The notes under the pieces were generated by a model, which was not told where the DNA came from, did no database searches, and saw nothing but the letters and a program-made list of their open reading frames with translations. 23,191 nucleotides of DNA from Anaerolineales bacterium (GTDB lineage: Bacteria; Chloroflexota; Anaerolineae; Anaerolineales; JABWBV01). Shown in pieces: positions 16,872-23,191 of this stretch. The position numbers were made by a program, and so were the translations under genes. How positions within the stretch are numbered: position 1 is the first letter of the stretch; every line of letters starts with the position of its first letter. The stretch lies in contig JACKAX010000044.1 of NCBI GenBank assembly GCA_020634875.1, forward strand, positions 1 through 23,191, read 5' to 3'.

Positions 16872-16881
16872 ACTCAAGGAT

Positions 16882-16921
16882 AAACAAAAAGAGACCGCCA
16901 TACGGCGGTCTCTTTTTGTTT
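16882..16921. terminator. Strong symmetrical terminator after secreted protein B
   Basis: An 18-base arm (16882-16899) pairs perfectly with 16904-16921 over ATAC. The GC core GAGACCGCC/GGCGGTCTC is flanked by A and T tracts, so it can act on both strands. Confidence 0.9.
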
Positions 16922-16946
16922 GAGTCATCCCGTCCCTAATCTCAGG

Positions 16947-16952
16947 TACAAT
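16947..16952 (+). promoter_or_regulatory. Candidate -10 box giving a leaderless methyltransferase message
   Basis: TACAAT ends 9 bases before ATGATG at 16962, as at birA, where the gap is 7. The -35 region is poor. Confidence 0.35.
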
Positions 16953-16961
16953 TGGACGCCA

Positions 16962-17564
16962 ATGATGTCTGCCATAAATCCCGCCCAGCATTGGGAAGTC
17001 TCCTACCAAAACAACCAAACCGTTTGGGATCTCGGTGGCCCCACCCCCACCCTCCAACGGCTCGCCGCGAGCGGACAATTCCCACCCGGACGGATGCTCG
17101 TGCCCGGTGCGGGGCGCGGGCATGATGCGCGCATCTTTGCCCGGCAGGGGTTCGCCGTAACCGCGGTGGATTTTGCAGAGGGCGCGGTACAAGAAATGCA
17201 CCGCCTAGCGACCCCAGACGCCCCACTCGACATTTTGCAGGCAGATTTCTTCTTCCTGCCGCCCGCCTTGCATGGGACGTTTGATTACATCCTCGAATAC
17301 GTCACCTACTGTGCGATTGACCCCTCCCGCCGCGCCGAATATGCCCGCGTAGTCGCGGACCTGCTCAAACCAGGCGGGCTGTTCCTCGGCCTGATTTTCC
17401 CCCTCACCTTTCACGCCAGCGGCCCGCCCTTTGCCGTGTCCACGGACGAATTATTGGGAGACTTGCTTCCGTGTGGATTTGTTCTCCTTCATCGGGAATT
17501 TCCGGCGGACACGATCCGTCCGCGGAAGGGGCGTGAAGAATGGATCGTGGTGCAAAAACAATGA
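16962..17564 (+). CDS. SAM-dependent methyltransferase, TPMT-like
   Basis: The 200-residue protein resembles the thiopurine S-methyltransferase superfamily. An N-terminal HWEVSYQNNQTVWDLGGPTPTL pattern (10-31) is typical of the family. The SAM-binding motif I is VPGAGRGHD (47-55), with the acidic VDFAE (69-73) at the end of strand 2, and LKPGG near 140. Substrates in this family are often thiols, selenols, halides or other small nucleophiles; the substrate here is unknown. No Shine-Dalgarno sequence is seen. A TACAAT at 16947-16952 lies 9 bases before ATGATG, so the message may be leaderless. It overlaps the next gene by ATGA and probably leads a four-gene operon. Confidence 0.88.
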   Translation: MMSAINPAQHWEVSYQNNQTVWDLGGPTPTLQRLAASGQFPPGRMLVPGAGRGHDARIFARQGFAVTAVDFAEGAVQEMHRLATPDAPLDILQADFFFLPPALHGTFDYILEYVTYCAIDPSRRAEYARVVADLLKPGGLFLGLIFPLTFHASGPPFAVSTDELLGDLLPCGFVLLHREFPADTIRPRKGREEWIVVQKQ

Positions 17565-18094
17565 CCGGTCCCACCGCATCCCTTCGGCTGGAAGCGATCC
17601 CGGCCCGGGGCTGGCAACGCCTCCTTCAACGGATCGCCGCAACTGCCCCCGCGGGGTGGGTGCTGGCCCGGTGGCTGCCCACCCTCGACCGGTTTATCCT
17701 CCGCCGCACACAGGGCAAACATACCGCCGCTAGTTTTCTGACCGGGTTACCCATTCTCATGCTAACCACGTATGGGGCCAAATCCGGCCAACCACGCACT
17801 TGCCCGCTTGTGCCCATCTTGGATGGCGAACGTGTGATTCTGATAGCATCCAACTTTGGCAATACCCGTCACCCCGCGTGGTACGTGAACCTGCGAGCCC
17901 ACCCTGAGGCGCTTCTGACGCACAACGGAGTCTCGGCATCCTATCTTTGCCGTGAAGCGACCGATGTTGAACGTGAAGGGTATTGGGCACAGGCGGTGAA
18001 ACTTTACCCTGGCTATCAGGCGTACAAACACCGCGCCGGGAACCGAAAAATCCCCGTGCTGATCCTCACTCATCAGGAAAAGGAACTTCTATGA
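17561..18094 (+). CDS. Nitroreductase/deazaflavin-dependent oxidoreductase, Ddn-like
   Basis: The 177-residue protein belongs to the split beta-barrel family that includes the mycobacterial deazaflavin-dependent nitroreductase Ddn. It has the characteristic block LTTYGAKSGQPRTCPLVPILDGERVILIASN, which spans 68 to 98, followed by RHPAWYVNLRAHPE (103-116). Family members use F420H2 (some use flavin or heme) to reduce quinones or other substrates. The frame opens at 17540, but the ATG at 17561 forms an ATGA overlap with the methyltransferase stop, which suggests translational coupling; I prefer it. The stop overlaps the ATG of the next gene in the same way. A role in quinone or detoxification chemistry is inferred. 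Confidence 0.88.
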   Translation: MTGPTASLRLEAIPARGWQRLLQRIAATAPAGWVLARWLPTLDRFILRRTQGKHTAASFLTGLPILMLTTYGAKSGQPRTCPLVPILDGERVILIASNFGNTRHPAWYVNLRAHPEALLTHNGVSASYLCREATDVEREGYWAQAVKLYPGYQAYKHRAGNRKIPVLILTHQEKELL

Positions 18095-18693
18095 ATATCA
18101 CAATTCTTGGTGCCGGTAACATTGGCGGCACGCTCGGCGCAAAATGGGCCGCCGCAGGTCATACGATCACCTTCGGTGTGCGTGACCCCAACAGCCCGAA
18201 AACCCAGGCCGCGCTGGCAAAAGTCAACGCCCAAACCCTGCCCGTTCCCGCGGCGATTGCCGCGGGAGAAGTCATTCTCTTTTCAATTCCGTGGGCGGCG
18301 GTTCCGCAAACGGTGGCAGCGAATGTGGCAGGGTTGTCCGAGAAGATTTTGATTGACGCAACCAACAACTTCGCCGGGCCGATCATCAACAACCTCGCGG
18401 CATTGCAAACCGTCCCTGGTGCAACCATTTTTCGCGCGTTTAACTCTCTCGGATGGGAACACTTTGAAAAGCCGAATGCGGGCGGGGTGCAAACCGATCA
18501 TTTTTACACCGGCCCGGACGGGGAAGCCCGTGCCCGCGTTGAGAAATTGATCGAGGAAATCGGTCTCCGCGCGATTTGGGTAGGGGATCATGATCGCGTT
18601 CAAATTGTGGACAATCTGGGGGCGTTGTGGGTCACGTTGGCGTTTCAACGAGGGTGGGGGCGGGGGGTTGCGCTGAAATTGGTGGAAGGATAA
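18091..18693 (+). CDS. NADPH-dependent F420 reductase family oxidoreductase
   Basis: The 200-residue Rossmann protein begins with the dinucleotide-binding GAGNIGG (7-13) and has FGVRDPNSPK (28-37), with Arg31 placed to bind the 2'-phosphate of NADP. It continues with FSIPWAAVP, ILIDATNNF, FRAFNSLGWEHF and a C-terminal helical part. This matches the F420-dependent NADP oxidoreductase (Fno/NpdG) family by pattern; some members do not use F420, so the cofactor is not proven. Next to a Ddn-like protein, it could supply F420H2 from NADPH. The ATG overlaps the previous stop (ATGA) and has AAAGGAA upstream. Confidence 0.87.
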   Translation: MNITILGAGNIGGTLGAKWAAAGHTITFGVRDPNSPKTQAALAKVNAQTLPVPAAIAAGEVILFSIPWAAVPQTVAANVAGLSEKILIDATNNFAGPIINNLAALQTVPGATIFRAFNSLGWEHFEKPNAGGVQTDHFYTGPDGEARARVEKLIEEIGLRAIWVGDHDRVQIVDNLGALWVTLAFQRGWGRGVALKLVEG

Positions 18694-18699
18694 GGCATT

Positions 18700-19554
18700 A
18701 TGAAAAATAAAATCTGCCTTGTGACCGGTGCGACTGCTGGGATTGGTGAAGTGACTGCGCTTAGGTTAGCTGAAATGGGCGCGATGGTGGTTGGGGTGGG
18801 GCGTAACCCCGCGAAATGTGAGGTCTCCCAGGCCCGGATTCGGAAAGAGACAGGCAACCCCAACGTGGAATATCTCGTCGCGGACTTGTCTTCTCAGGCG
18901 CAAATTCGCACGCTGGCGGAGACTTTTCGGCAGAAATATGCCCGGCTTGATGTGTTGGTGAACAATGCCGGGGCAATCTTTCTTAGCCGCCAGTTGAGTG
19001 CGGATGGGATCGAAAAAACTTTTGCCCTCAATCATTTAGGATATTTCCTGCTAACGAACCTGTTGCTGGATTTACTTAAGTCCAGTGCGCCTGCCAGGAT
19101 CATCAATGTTTCATCCACTGCCCATATGAGCGGAGATATGAACTTTAACGATCTTGGATATGAGCATGGAAGGTACACGGGTTGGAGTGCGTATGCCCGT
19201 TCAAAACTGGCGAATGTGCTGTTCACTTACGAACTGGCTAGACGCCTGAATGGGTCTAACATAACCGTAAATACGCTTCACCCAGGCTTTGTCGCGTCGG
19301 ATTTTGCTTTCAATAATTTTCGGGGGTTGCTTTGGCCTGTGCGTCCATTTTATTGGCTATTCCAAAAATTTTCAGCCATCACTCCAGAAGAAGGGGCAGA
19401 TACCATGATTTACCTTGCCAGTGCGCCAGAAGTGGCCGGGACAACAGGGAAGTATTTCTACAAACGCCGCGAGAAACGTACCCTTGAGGTCTCATATGAT
19501 GAAGAAGTGGCGAAAAAATTGTGGGAAATCAGCGAAAAGATGGTAGGATCATAA
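18700..19554 (+). CDS. Short-chain dehydrogenase, retinol dehydrogenase-like
   Basis: The 284-residue SDR has GATAGIG (10-16), NNAG (88-91), a catalytic Ser (139, in NVSST) and the YARSK pair Tyr165/Lys169. Its C-terminal extension (TLEVSYDEEVAKKLWEISEKMV) is typical of the RDH/WWOX-like group rather than the small core SDRs. The natural substrate cannot be read from the sequence. It begins 6 bases after the F420-reductase-like stop and ends the operon at a bidirectional terminator. Unlike the DprE2-like SDR in this window it has the standard NNAG motif and longer length, so it is not a close paralogue. Confidence 0.92.
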   Translation: MKNKICLVTGATAGIGEVTALRLAEMGAMVVGVGRNPAKCEVSQARIRKETGNPNVEYLVADLSSQAQIRTLAETFRQKYARLDVLVNNAGAIFLSRQLSADGIEKTFALNHLGYFLLTNLLLDLLKSSAPARIINVSSTAHMSGDMNFNDLGYEHGRYTGWSAYARSKLANVLFTYELARRLNGSNITVNTLHPGFVASDFAFNNFRGLLWPVRPFYWLFQKFSAITPEEGADTMIYLASAPEVAGTTGKYFYKRREKRTLEVSYDEEVAKKLWEISEKMVGS

Positions 19555-19586
19555 AAAAATCCGCCGGCATCATCCGGCGGATTTTT
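19555..19586. terminator. Bidirectional terminator between convergent genes
   Basis: AAAAATCCGCCGG (19555-19567) pairs perfectly with CCGGCGGATTTTT (19574-19586) over CATCAT. A and T tracts on either side serve both the SDR (plus) and the molybdoenzyme gene (minus). Confidence 0.9.
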
Positions 19587-19597
19587 AAATTTTTTGC

Positions 19598-20245
19598 TTA
19601 CCAGCCTCTCCCAAAGCGTTGTTCTTTCCAGATGTCGGCTTCGTTGTGGTAGCCGGCTTGCTCCCAGAAACCGGGGCGGTCGGCGGCGACGAATTGCAGG
19701 CCGCGCAGCCATTTGGCCCCTTTCCAGAGGTAGGGGTCCTTCAGTTCTTTGCGGTCGGGGATGGCTCCGATGATGCCGCGGAGGGGGTATCCATGATCGG
19801 GGGACAGCGGTTCACCGTCGAAATGCGTGGCGAGGAGGAAGTTCGGTTGGAGAACTACATCGAGGGGGAGGTTGGTGGTGTATCCATGTTCGGCGTGTTC
19901 GATGATGTATTTGGCGGTGGGTTTGAGTTGGATAAAGCCTTCATCTATCAAAGTTTTGACAGAGACGCCTTCCCACTCGGTGTCAAATTTGCTCCAACGG
20001 GTGACGCAGTGTAAGTCCATCAAAATTTTGGTGCGAGGCAATTTGTTGAATTCGTCCCAGGTCCAGCGCACGTCGTTTTCGACTTCGCCCCAGATGCGAA
20101 AGTCCCAGGTAGCCGGGTCAAAGCGGGGAACAGGCCCATAATGAAGGACGGGGAATTTTTGGGTAAGGGATTGGCCGGGGGGCAGACGGCCTTCCATACG
20201 GATATGATCTTCTTGTTCACGACGGTTAAACATATTCTTAAACAT
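19598..20245 (-). CDS. Sulfite oxidase-like molybdopterin oxidoreductase
   Basis: The 215-residue protein has the sulfite-oxidase fold that binds the molybdenum cofactor. The segment LMDLHCVTRWSKFDTEW places the molybdenum ligand at Cys80; FRIWGEVEN (49-57), HGYTTNLPLDVVL and HGYPLRGIIG follow the usual order. It has no signal peptide or twin-arginine motif and no heme or dimerisation domain, so it is a short, apparently cytoplasmic member; the electron partner is unknown. Its start is fixed by GGAGG 5 bases before the ATG. A -10-like TATAAT (minus, 20281-20276) lies just upstream with no clear -35. The convergent F420-type operon is its neighbour. Confidence 0.92.
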   Translation of the reverse strand: MFKNMFNRREQEDHIRMEGRLPPGQSLTQKFPVLHYGPVPRFDPATWDFRIWGEVENDVRWTWDEFNKLPRTKILMDLHCVTRWSKFDTEWEGVSVKTLIDEGFIQLKPTAKYIIEHAEHGYTTNLPLDVVLQPNFLLATHFDGEPLSPDHGYPLRGIIGAIPDRKELKDPYLWKGAKWLRGLQFVAADRPGFWEQAGYHNEADIWKEQRFGRGW

Positions 20246-20404
20246 AACAGCCTCCAGGCGGGAATTCAGGCGTTCATTATACTGCCTGTTGTTACTTTAG
20301 TTGGGAAATCTTACGAAAAAGTGAATGGAGTGTCAGAGAAGTATTGGATATGTAGTCTCTTGACGAGGCAGTTTGTTACATAAGAGCGGATCTGTGTTGG
20401 AAAG

Positions 20405-20431
20405 AAAAAAGGCCACAAATTTTGTGACCTT
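20405..20431 (-). terminator. Terminator of the RNase P RNA
   Basis: On the minus strand AGGTCACAAA pairs with TTTGTGGCCT (one G.U pair) and is followed by a T tract opposite 20410-20405. It ends the RNase P transcript a few bases after its 3' P1 strand. Confidence 0.82.
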
Positions 20432-20434
20432 TTG

Positions 20435-20898
20435 CCTCAGGTTTGCCTATAAGCCGCATTCTGTGGTCAAACCTGCCTTTCGACATGTTCGCCGGAGATC
20501 ATCTCTCTAAACCCTCAACGGGTTTCGGGCACGCTTCCGTACCTCGTGCAGCCTACCCGGAACTCAAATGGGACGAGCCGCCCCTTGTTCCTGCTTGGCC
20601 TTGCTCCAGGTGGGGGTTGCCTGGCCGCGGATGTTACCACCCGCGCCGGTGGTCTCTTACACCACCTTTTCACCCTGACCAATTAGAGTGGAGAGTAAAG
20701 AAGTAGAGAAACATTATTGTTCTCTCTACCTCTTTGCTCTCCACTCTAACGGCGGTTTGTTTCTGTGGCCCTGTCCGGCAAGTTGCCTCGTCCCGGGGCT
20801 TACCCGGCACCTTGCTCTCTGGAGTGCGGACTTTCCTCGACAGCCTTTGCACAGTTTCCTGTGAAAATGCCCGCCGCGATCTCCCGGCCAACCTGAGA
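20435..20898 (-). ncRNA. rnpB: RNase P RNA, bacterial class A, with extended P12
   Basis: This is the catalytic RNA that removes the 5' leader of tRNA precursors. The minus strand shows the conserved core: GAGGAAAGTCCGC (20838-20826), CAGGGTGAAAAGG before P10.1-type stems, GGAGCAAGGCCAA, GGGTAGGCTGC, and the 3' ACAGAATGCGGCTTATAGG (20464-20446). The ends pair as P1 (CTCAGGTT with AACCTGAG). Length is about 464 bases, more than the usual 350-410, because the P12 position carries a 28-base-pair hairpin. A promoter and a terminator flank it. Exact ends are estimated from P1. Confidence 0.95.
20683..20749 (-). repeat. Extended P12 hairpin inside RNase P RNA
   Basis: Arms 20683-20710 and 20721-20749 form about 28 base pairs with one C.A mismatch and two G.U wobbles around a 10-base AT-rich loop. 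It sits exactly between AAACCGCC and GGTCAGGGTGAAA, where P12 lies in class A RNase P. Confidence 0.85.
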
Positions 20899-20905
20899 CA
20901 CACGC

Positions 20906-20934
20906 ATCTTACTATTGCATCCTTGCCTCGTCAA
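20906..20934 (-). promoter_or_regulatory. RNase P RNA promoter
   Basis: On the minus strand TTGACG (20934-20929), a 17-base spacer and TAAGAT (20911-20906) lie just ahead of the 5' strand of P1. The predicted transcription start falls on the RNA's 5' end. Confidence 0.65.
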
Positions 20935-21357
20935 TTAGTACTTTAATATTTCTTCAACTGGTATTTCCCCTTAACCATTTGTTTTCTATTAACCTGAGAT
21001 TCCCGTTTGTGAGAACCTTATAGGTTTTAAGAAAACCCTGATTTTCCTTTAGTTTGGTTTCATATGGGGTTTGGACTATATTAATTATTCATCTATTGGC
21101 CTCCCTCGTTTATCTCTAGGCCAATTTTTAGGAATTTTTTTCTTCTTTCCTTTTACTGGTCGTTTGGACACTTCATTTGCATCCTTAAGAAATTGGAATA
21201 CCACCCGAAATGGGAACAGGAGCAATTCAATAAAACAACAGCCTTTACCTGATTTTGATTTTTTCTTTGACATAAAGAAAATACAGCATACACACATAAC
21301 AAGGTCAGCATGACTTATTTTTTATTAAAGTCAAATAGGTAGACAGAAATTTTTTAA
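20935..21357. other. AT-rich region without a clear gene
   Basis: The base composition is markedly more AT-rich than the genes on either side. Besides the doubtful small ORF on the minus strand, I see no coding sequence, tRNA or convincing inverted repeat. It abuts a decayed restriction-gene tail, so it may be leftover foreign DNA. Confidence 0.5.
21085..21273 (-). CDS. Doubtful small protein (62 residues), hydrophobic middle and basic ends
   Basis: I do not recognise it. Starting at the second in-frame ATG it reads MSKKKSKSGKGCC, a hydrophobic helix ELLLFPFRVVFQFL, then a very basic tail ending in PRDKRGRPIDE. The pattern looks protein-like rather than random, but there is no ribosome binding site and the region is AT-rich. 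It may be a small membrane peptide or a chance ORF. An upstream ATG at 21297 extends the frame by 8 residues. Confidence 0.3.
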   Translation of the reverse strand: MSKKKSKSGKGCCFIELLLFPFRVVFQFLKDANEVSKRPVKGKKKKIPKNWPRDKRGRPIDE

Positions 21358-21582
21358 CGCGTTCCGTCCGAGGCGTGGGAATATCGTCTTGACACATACA
21401 CCGCGTTGGAATGGATTTTAGAACGCTACAAGGAAAAGAAACCCAAAGACCCGGCCATTCGAGAGAAGTTCAATACTTATAAGTTCGCGGATTACAAGGA
21501 GCAGATGATTGATTTGCTGGCGCGGGTGTGCCGGGTCAGTGTAGAGACGGTGAGGATTGTTGAGGAGATGCCAGAAGGATAA
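21358..21582 (+). pseudogene. Orphan C-terminal tail of a type ISP restriction-modification/helicase protein
   Basis: A stop codon precedes the frame at 21355 and no start codon fits, but the 74 encoded residues look like a real protein end: VPSEAWEYRLDTYTALEWILERY, then DPAIREKFNTYKFADYKEQMIDL and VCRVSVETVRIVEEMP before a stop. From memory this matches the extreme C-terminus of large single-chain (type ISP) restriction-methylase-helicase proteins and related predicted helicases, where the same 'WEYxLGxRSALEWV' and 'VETMxIV' patterns recur. Everything upstream (helicase, methylase and target recognition parts) is gone. I infer a deletion relic of a lost defence gene. Confidence 0.78.
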
Positions 21583-21593
21583 ACAACTCCCTG

Positions 21594-21624
21594 ACCCCTG
21601 ACAGGTCTTCCTGAGACCAGGGGT
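21594..21624. repeat. Palindromic repeat, degenerate copy
   Basis: ACCCCTGACAGGTCT pairs with AGACCAGGGGT, with a 4-base bulge. The core CCTGACAGGTCTTC plus TGAGACC is shared with the palindrome at 21818, so this is a second, decayed copy of the same repeat family. Confidence 0.65.
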
Positions 21625-21734
21625 TGCAGGAACGGCGTTCGTCCATCCAATTTGAACGCCCATTTCAATCAACCAAACGCCTTTCCTGATGCAAGGCACG
21701 CAGAATAGTTCAAGAATTTGAAATAAAGAAATAA

Positions 21735-21770
21735 AAACGAGCGCACTTTTGAAGTGCGCTCGTTTGATTT
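21735..21770. terminator. Perfect hairpin terminator, bidirectional
   Basis: AAACGAGCGCACTT (21735-21748) pairs perfectly with 21752-21765 over TTG. It is flanked by A-rich sequence on the left and GATTTT on the right. It could end the minus-strand lipoprotein transcript or the remnant gene on the plus strand. Confidence 0.7.
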
Positions 21771-21817
21771 TATAAAGCGGCCTCACCCAAACTTCACAGA
21801 ACGTCACCGCTTCACAT

Positions 21818-21862
21818 CTTTGACACCTGACAGGTCTTCTTGAGACCTGTCAGGTGTCAAAG
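21818..21862. repeat. Perfect 20-base-pair palindrome (REP/MITE-like)
   Basis: Arms 21818-21837 and 21843-21862 are perfectly complementary around a 5-base loop. Each arm contains ACCTGACAGGT, itself nearly symmetrical. It ends immediately beside the stop codon of the minus-strand lipoprotein gene, where it may also act as an RNA 3' hairpin. It lacks a T tract. Confidence 0.8.
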
Positions 21863-21863
21863 G

Positions 21864-22505
21864 TTATGGCGCCACCGTAGGCCGCACCGGCTCCCCCACC
21901 CCCGGCACGCCCACAATCTCCACCGCATCAATCTCGTTCCAGTTCCCGACCACTGTCTGGTCCACGACAATCCGCACGCCCTGCACCAGCGTCTTCCCGT
22001 CCGCCCCAACGGTGAGCGTAAACGGGCAGGGATCATCCACCATCTCGGGGGGTGCGACGTAAATCTGGATATACTCCCCCGCCATATCAATCAAATCCAC
22101 TTCCGCCACCTGATTGGGGTAATACGTCTCGTAGATGTTGATCTCCGACGCATAGACGGGCGTGGCAAAAAACACATCGAGCCACTCCTTCGTATCCTGG
22201 CTCGCCGCGGCCCACGCCGTGTGCATATCCCCGCACTCCTTCGTGTCGGGTGCCCCCGTCGCCTGCTTCGCCGCCCAGTCATCCGAGCCATACTCGGAAC
22301 TGGCGACCGCCTCGCTCCCCCACTGCCGGATGGCGTTATCTACGTCCACCCCGGACCCGCCCGAAGGCGCTTGCGTAGGGGCCTGCGCTGGGGGCTGGGT
22401 GGGAGAACTTTGATCCTCCGTAGGCGCGAGTGCTCCGCACGCCAACTGTGCCAGGATCAGGGCCAAAAGAACAAACAAGCCTCGTAAAAAGAACCTTGTT
22501 TTCAT
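21864..22505 (-). CDS. Lipoprotein with discoidin/galactose-binding-like domain
   Basis: The 213-residue protein has a signal peptide and lipobox ending at Cys23 (ALILAQLAC), a Pro/Gln/Ser-rich spacer (about 28-50), then one domain. That domain has VASSEYGSDDWAAKQATGAPDT, GDMHTAWAAASQDTKEWLDVFF and VYASEINIYETYYPNQV, the look of a discoidin-type (galactose-binding-like) beta sandwich of the kind found in many surface proteins. The ligand is unknown. AGGAG lies 5-8 bases before the ATG at 22505. The frame is open to 22613 through the adjacent inverted-repeat element, but the lipobox and ribosome binding site make 22505 the start. Confidence 0.82.
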   Translation of the reverse strand: MKTRFFLRGLFVLLALILAQLACGALAPTEDQSSPTQPPAQAPTQAPSGGSGVDVDNAIRQWGSEAVASSEYGSDDWAAKQATGAPDTKECGDMHTAWAAASQDTKEWLDVFFATPVYASEINIYETYYPNQVAEVDLIDMAGEYIQIYVAPPEMVDDPCPFTLTVGADGKTLVQGVRIVVDQTVVGNWNEIDAVEIVGVPGVGEPVRPTVAP

Positions 22506-22523
22506 ATAAATCTCCTGTTCAAG

Positions 22524-22661
22524 AGTTACGCAAAATAACCGACTTGCAACTTCGGAAGTCTTTAATCGCCATTTTGGATGAGAAACCGTTGGCAAACCGT
22601 CACCAAAGTTCAATACAAGGCGTTTGGAGACTTCCGAAGTTTTCGTTCTGCGTAATTTCTT
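22524..22661. mobile_element. MITE-like element with imperfect terminal inverted repeats
   Basis: The left end GTTACGCAAAATAACCGACT and the reverse complement of the right end (near 22635-22661) share TTACGCA and the block AACTTCGGAAGTCT. The element is about 138 bases, noncoding, and lies just upstream of the lipoprotein gene, so it may carry part of its promoter. No clear target duplication was seen. Confidence 0.5.
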
Positions 22662-22681
22662 CTGTGATGAAATGGATGGAT

Positions 22682-22740
22682 CAGGGAAAATACCCTGTGT
22701 TTTGAAAGTCCCAAAAGGTGAGGGCGGGAAATTGTCCCGC
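22682..22740. other. Two small hairpins downstream of the helicase gene
   Basis: CAGGG-N6-CCCTG (22682-22697) is followed by TGTTTTG on the plus strand. GCGGGA-N5-TCCCGC (22724-22740) could give a weak terminator for the minus-strand helicase gene, but the T tract is poor. Confidence 0.35.
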
Positions 22741-22787
22741 TGACGTTCTATTTGATGGAAATGGGAAAAGCCAATTACAACTCTATT

Positions 22788-23191
22788 TTACTCGACAACG
22801 ATCTGCCTCAACCGCTCCAAAATCGCCCGCGTCTCCACCTTCCCCCCCACGCCCACGGAAACCCCGTTTCCGCCCTCGCCCCCCGGTCCCACACACGACG
22901 GGCACCCATCCGCGCACGCACAACTCCCCACCAACTCCAACGCCGCCCCGATCAACTCCCCATGCACCTCGAATAACCGCTGCGCCAACCCGATCCCCCC
23001 CGGAATGCGCTCGTAAATAATCACCGACGGCTGCCCGTCCCCCAGCGGCGACTGCGGATCGGCGTGCATCTGAATATCGGACGGGTCACACATCAAAAAC
23101 AGCGGCGCGAGATTCCCCAAAACAAACGCCAGCCCCGACAACCCCGACCGGATGCGGACCGCCGTCTCCGCGCGCCGGTGACACGCCGGGC
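22788..23191 (-). CDS. DUF1998-type DEAD/DEAH helicase, C-terminal part (runs off the right edge)
   Basis: The frame is open past the window edge, so only the last 134 residues are visible; the apparent TTG start at 23141 is internal. They show the DUF1998 region: LGNLAPLFLMCDPSDIQM, then IIYERIPGGIGLAQRLFE, and a four-cysteine cluster CACADGCPSC followed by VGP. This ending is found in YprA/MrfA-type DNA helicases, where the cysteines bind a metal and the protein works in DNA repair. DUF1998 also occurs in DISARM defence (DrmB), so without the N-terminal helicase motifs the exact class is open. The close four-Cys spacing and the DPSD segment favour the stand-alone helicase. Confidence 0.85.
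   Translation of the reverse strand, partial: PACHRRAETAVRIRSGLSGLAFVLGNLAPLFLMCDPSDIQMHADPQSPLGDGQPSVIIYERIPGGIGLAQRLFEVHGELIGAALELVGSCACADGCPSCVGPGGEGGNGVSVGVGGKVETRAILERLRQIVVE

Noticed and set aside
21840..22487. A 215-residue Arg/His-rich open frame on the plus strand opposite the lipoprotein gene
   Set aside because: The composition is that of a complement of a GC-rich gene, and the minus frame has a lipobox, ribosome binding site and a domain.
23139..23141. TTG as the start of the helicase-family gene
   Set aside because: The frame remains open to the window edge and the residues before it fit the same protein, so the codon is internal.

Overview
The window reads as a chromosomal piece of a member of the Chloroflexota, most likely class Anaerolineae. 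This is inference from gene order and style: an rpsB-tsf-pyrH-frr-uppS-cdsA string, a short EF-Ts, many lipoproteins and secreted proteins with Pro/Thr 'PTPTNTP' linkers, and genes that appear to start without a leader. No ribosomal RNA, tRNA or CRISPR array was found.

Layout. 1-5.7 kb is housekeeping. A monofunctional biotin ligase (birA, minus) diverges from the translation and envelope string rpsB, tsf, pyrH, frr, uppS, cdsA (plus). Intrinsic terminators after tsf and after pyrH split the string, and a bidirectional terminator closes it. 5.7-8.1 kb holds a ten-heme-motif lipoprotein (minus) and a divergent membrane zinc protease with CBS domains, separated by a regulatory gap with two tandem inverted repeats. 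8.3-10.9 kb is a three-gene unit: a DprE2-like reductase, a small unknown membrane protein and a DprE1-like FAD oxidase. Together they look like a two-step epimerase for a polyprenyl-phosphate sugar. 10.9-16.9 kb holds a rhomboid protease (minus) and two large paralogous secreted proteins with different C-terminal modules, each closed by a terminator. 16.96-19.55 kb is a tight four-gene operon: methyltransferase, Ddn-like F420/flavin reductase, F420-dependent NADP-reductase-family protein and an SDR. A bidirectional terminator separates it from a convergent sulfite-oxidase-fold molybdoenzyme.

20.4-20.9 kb is the RNase P RNA gene (minus), with its own promoter and terminator and an unusually long P12 hairpin. 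From 20.9 kb the window becomes accessory in character. It holds an AT-rich gap with one doubtful small ORF, the orphan C-terminal tail of a type ISP restriction/helicase protein, two related GACAGGTC palindromes, a lipoprotein, a MITE-like inverted-repeat element, and the C-terminal part of a DUF1998 helicase that runs off the right edge.

The best candidates for something new are the DprE1/DprE2-like pair with the small membrane protein between them, the translationally coupled F420-type operon, the paired secreted proteins with swapped tails, and the extended RNase P P12 helix. I did not find a clearly unprecedented multi-gene system.
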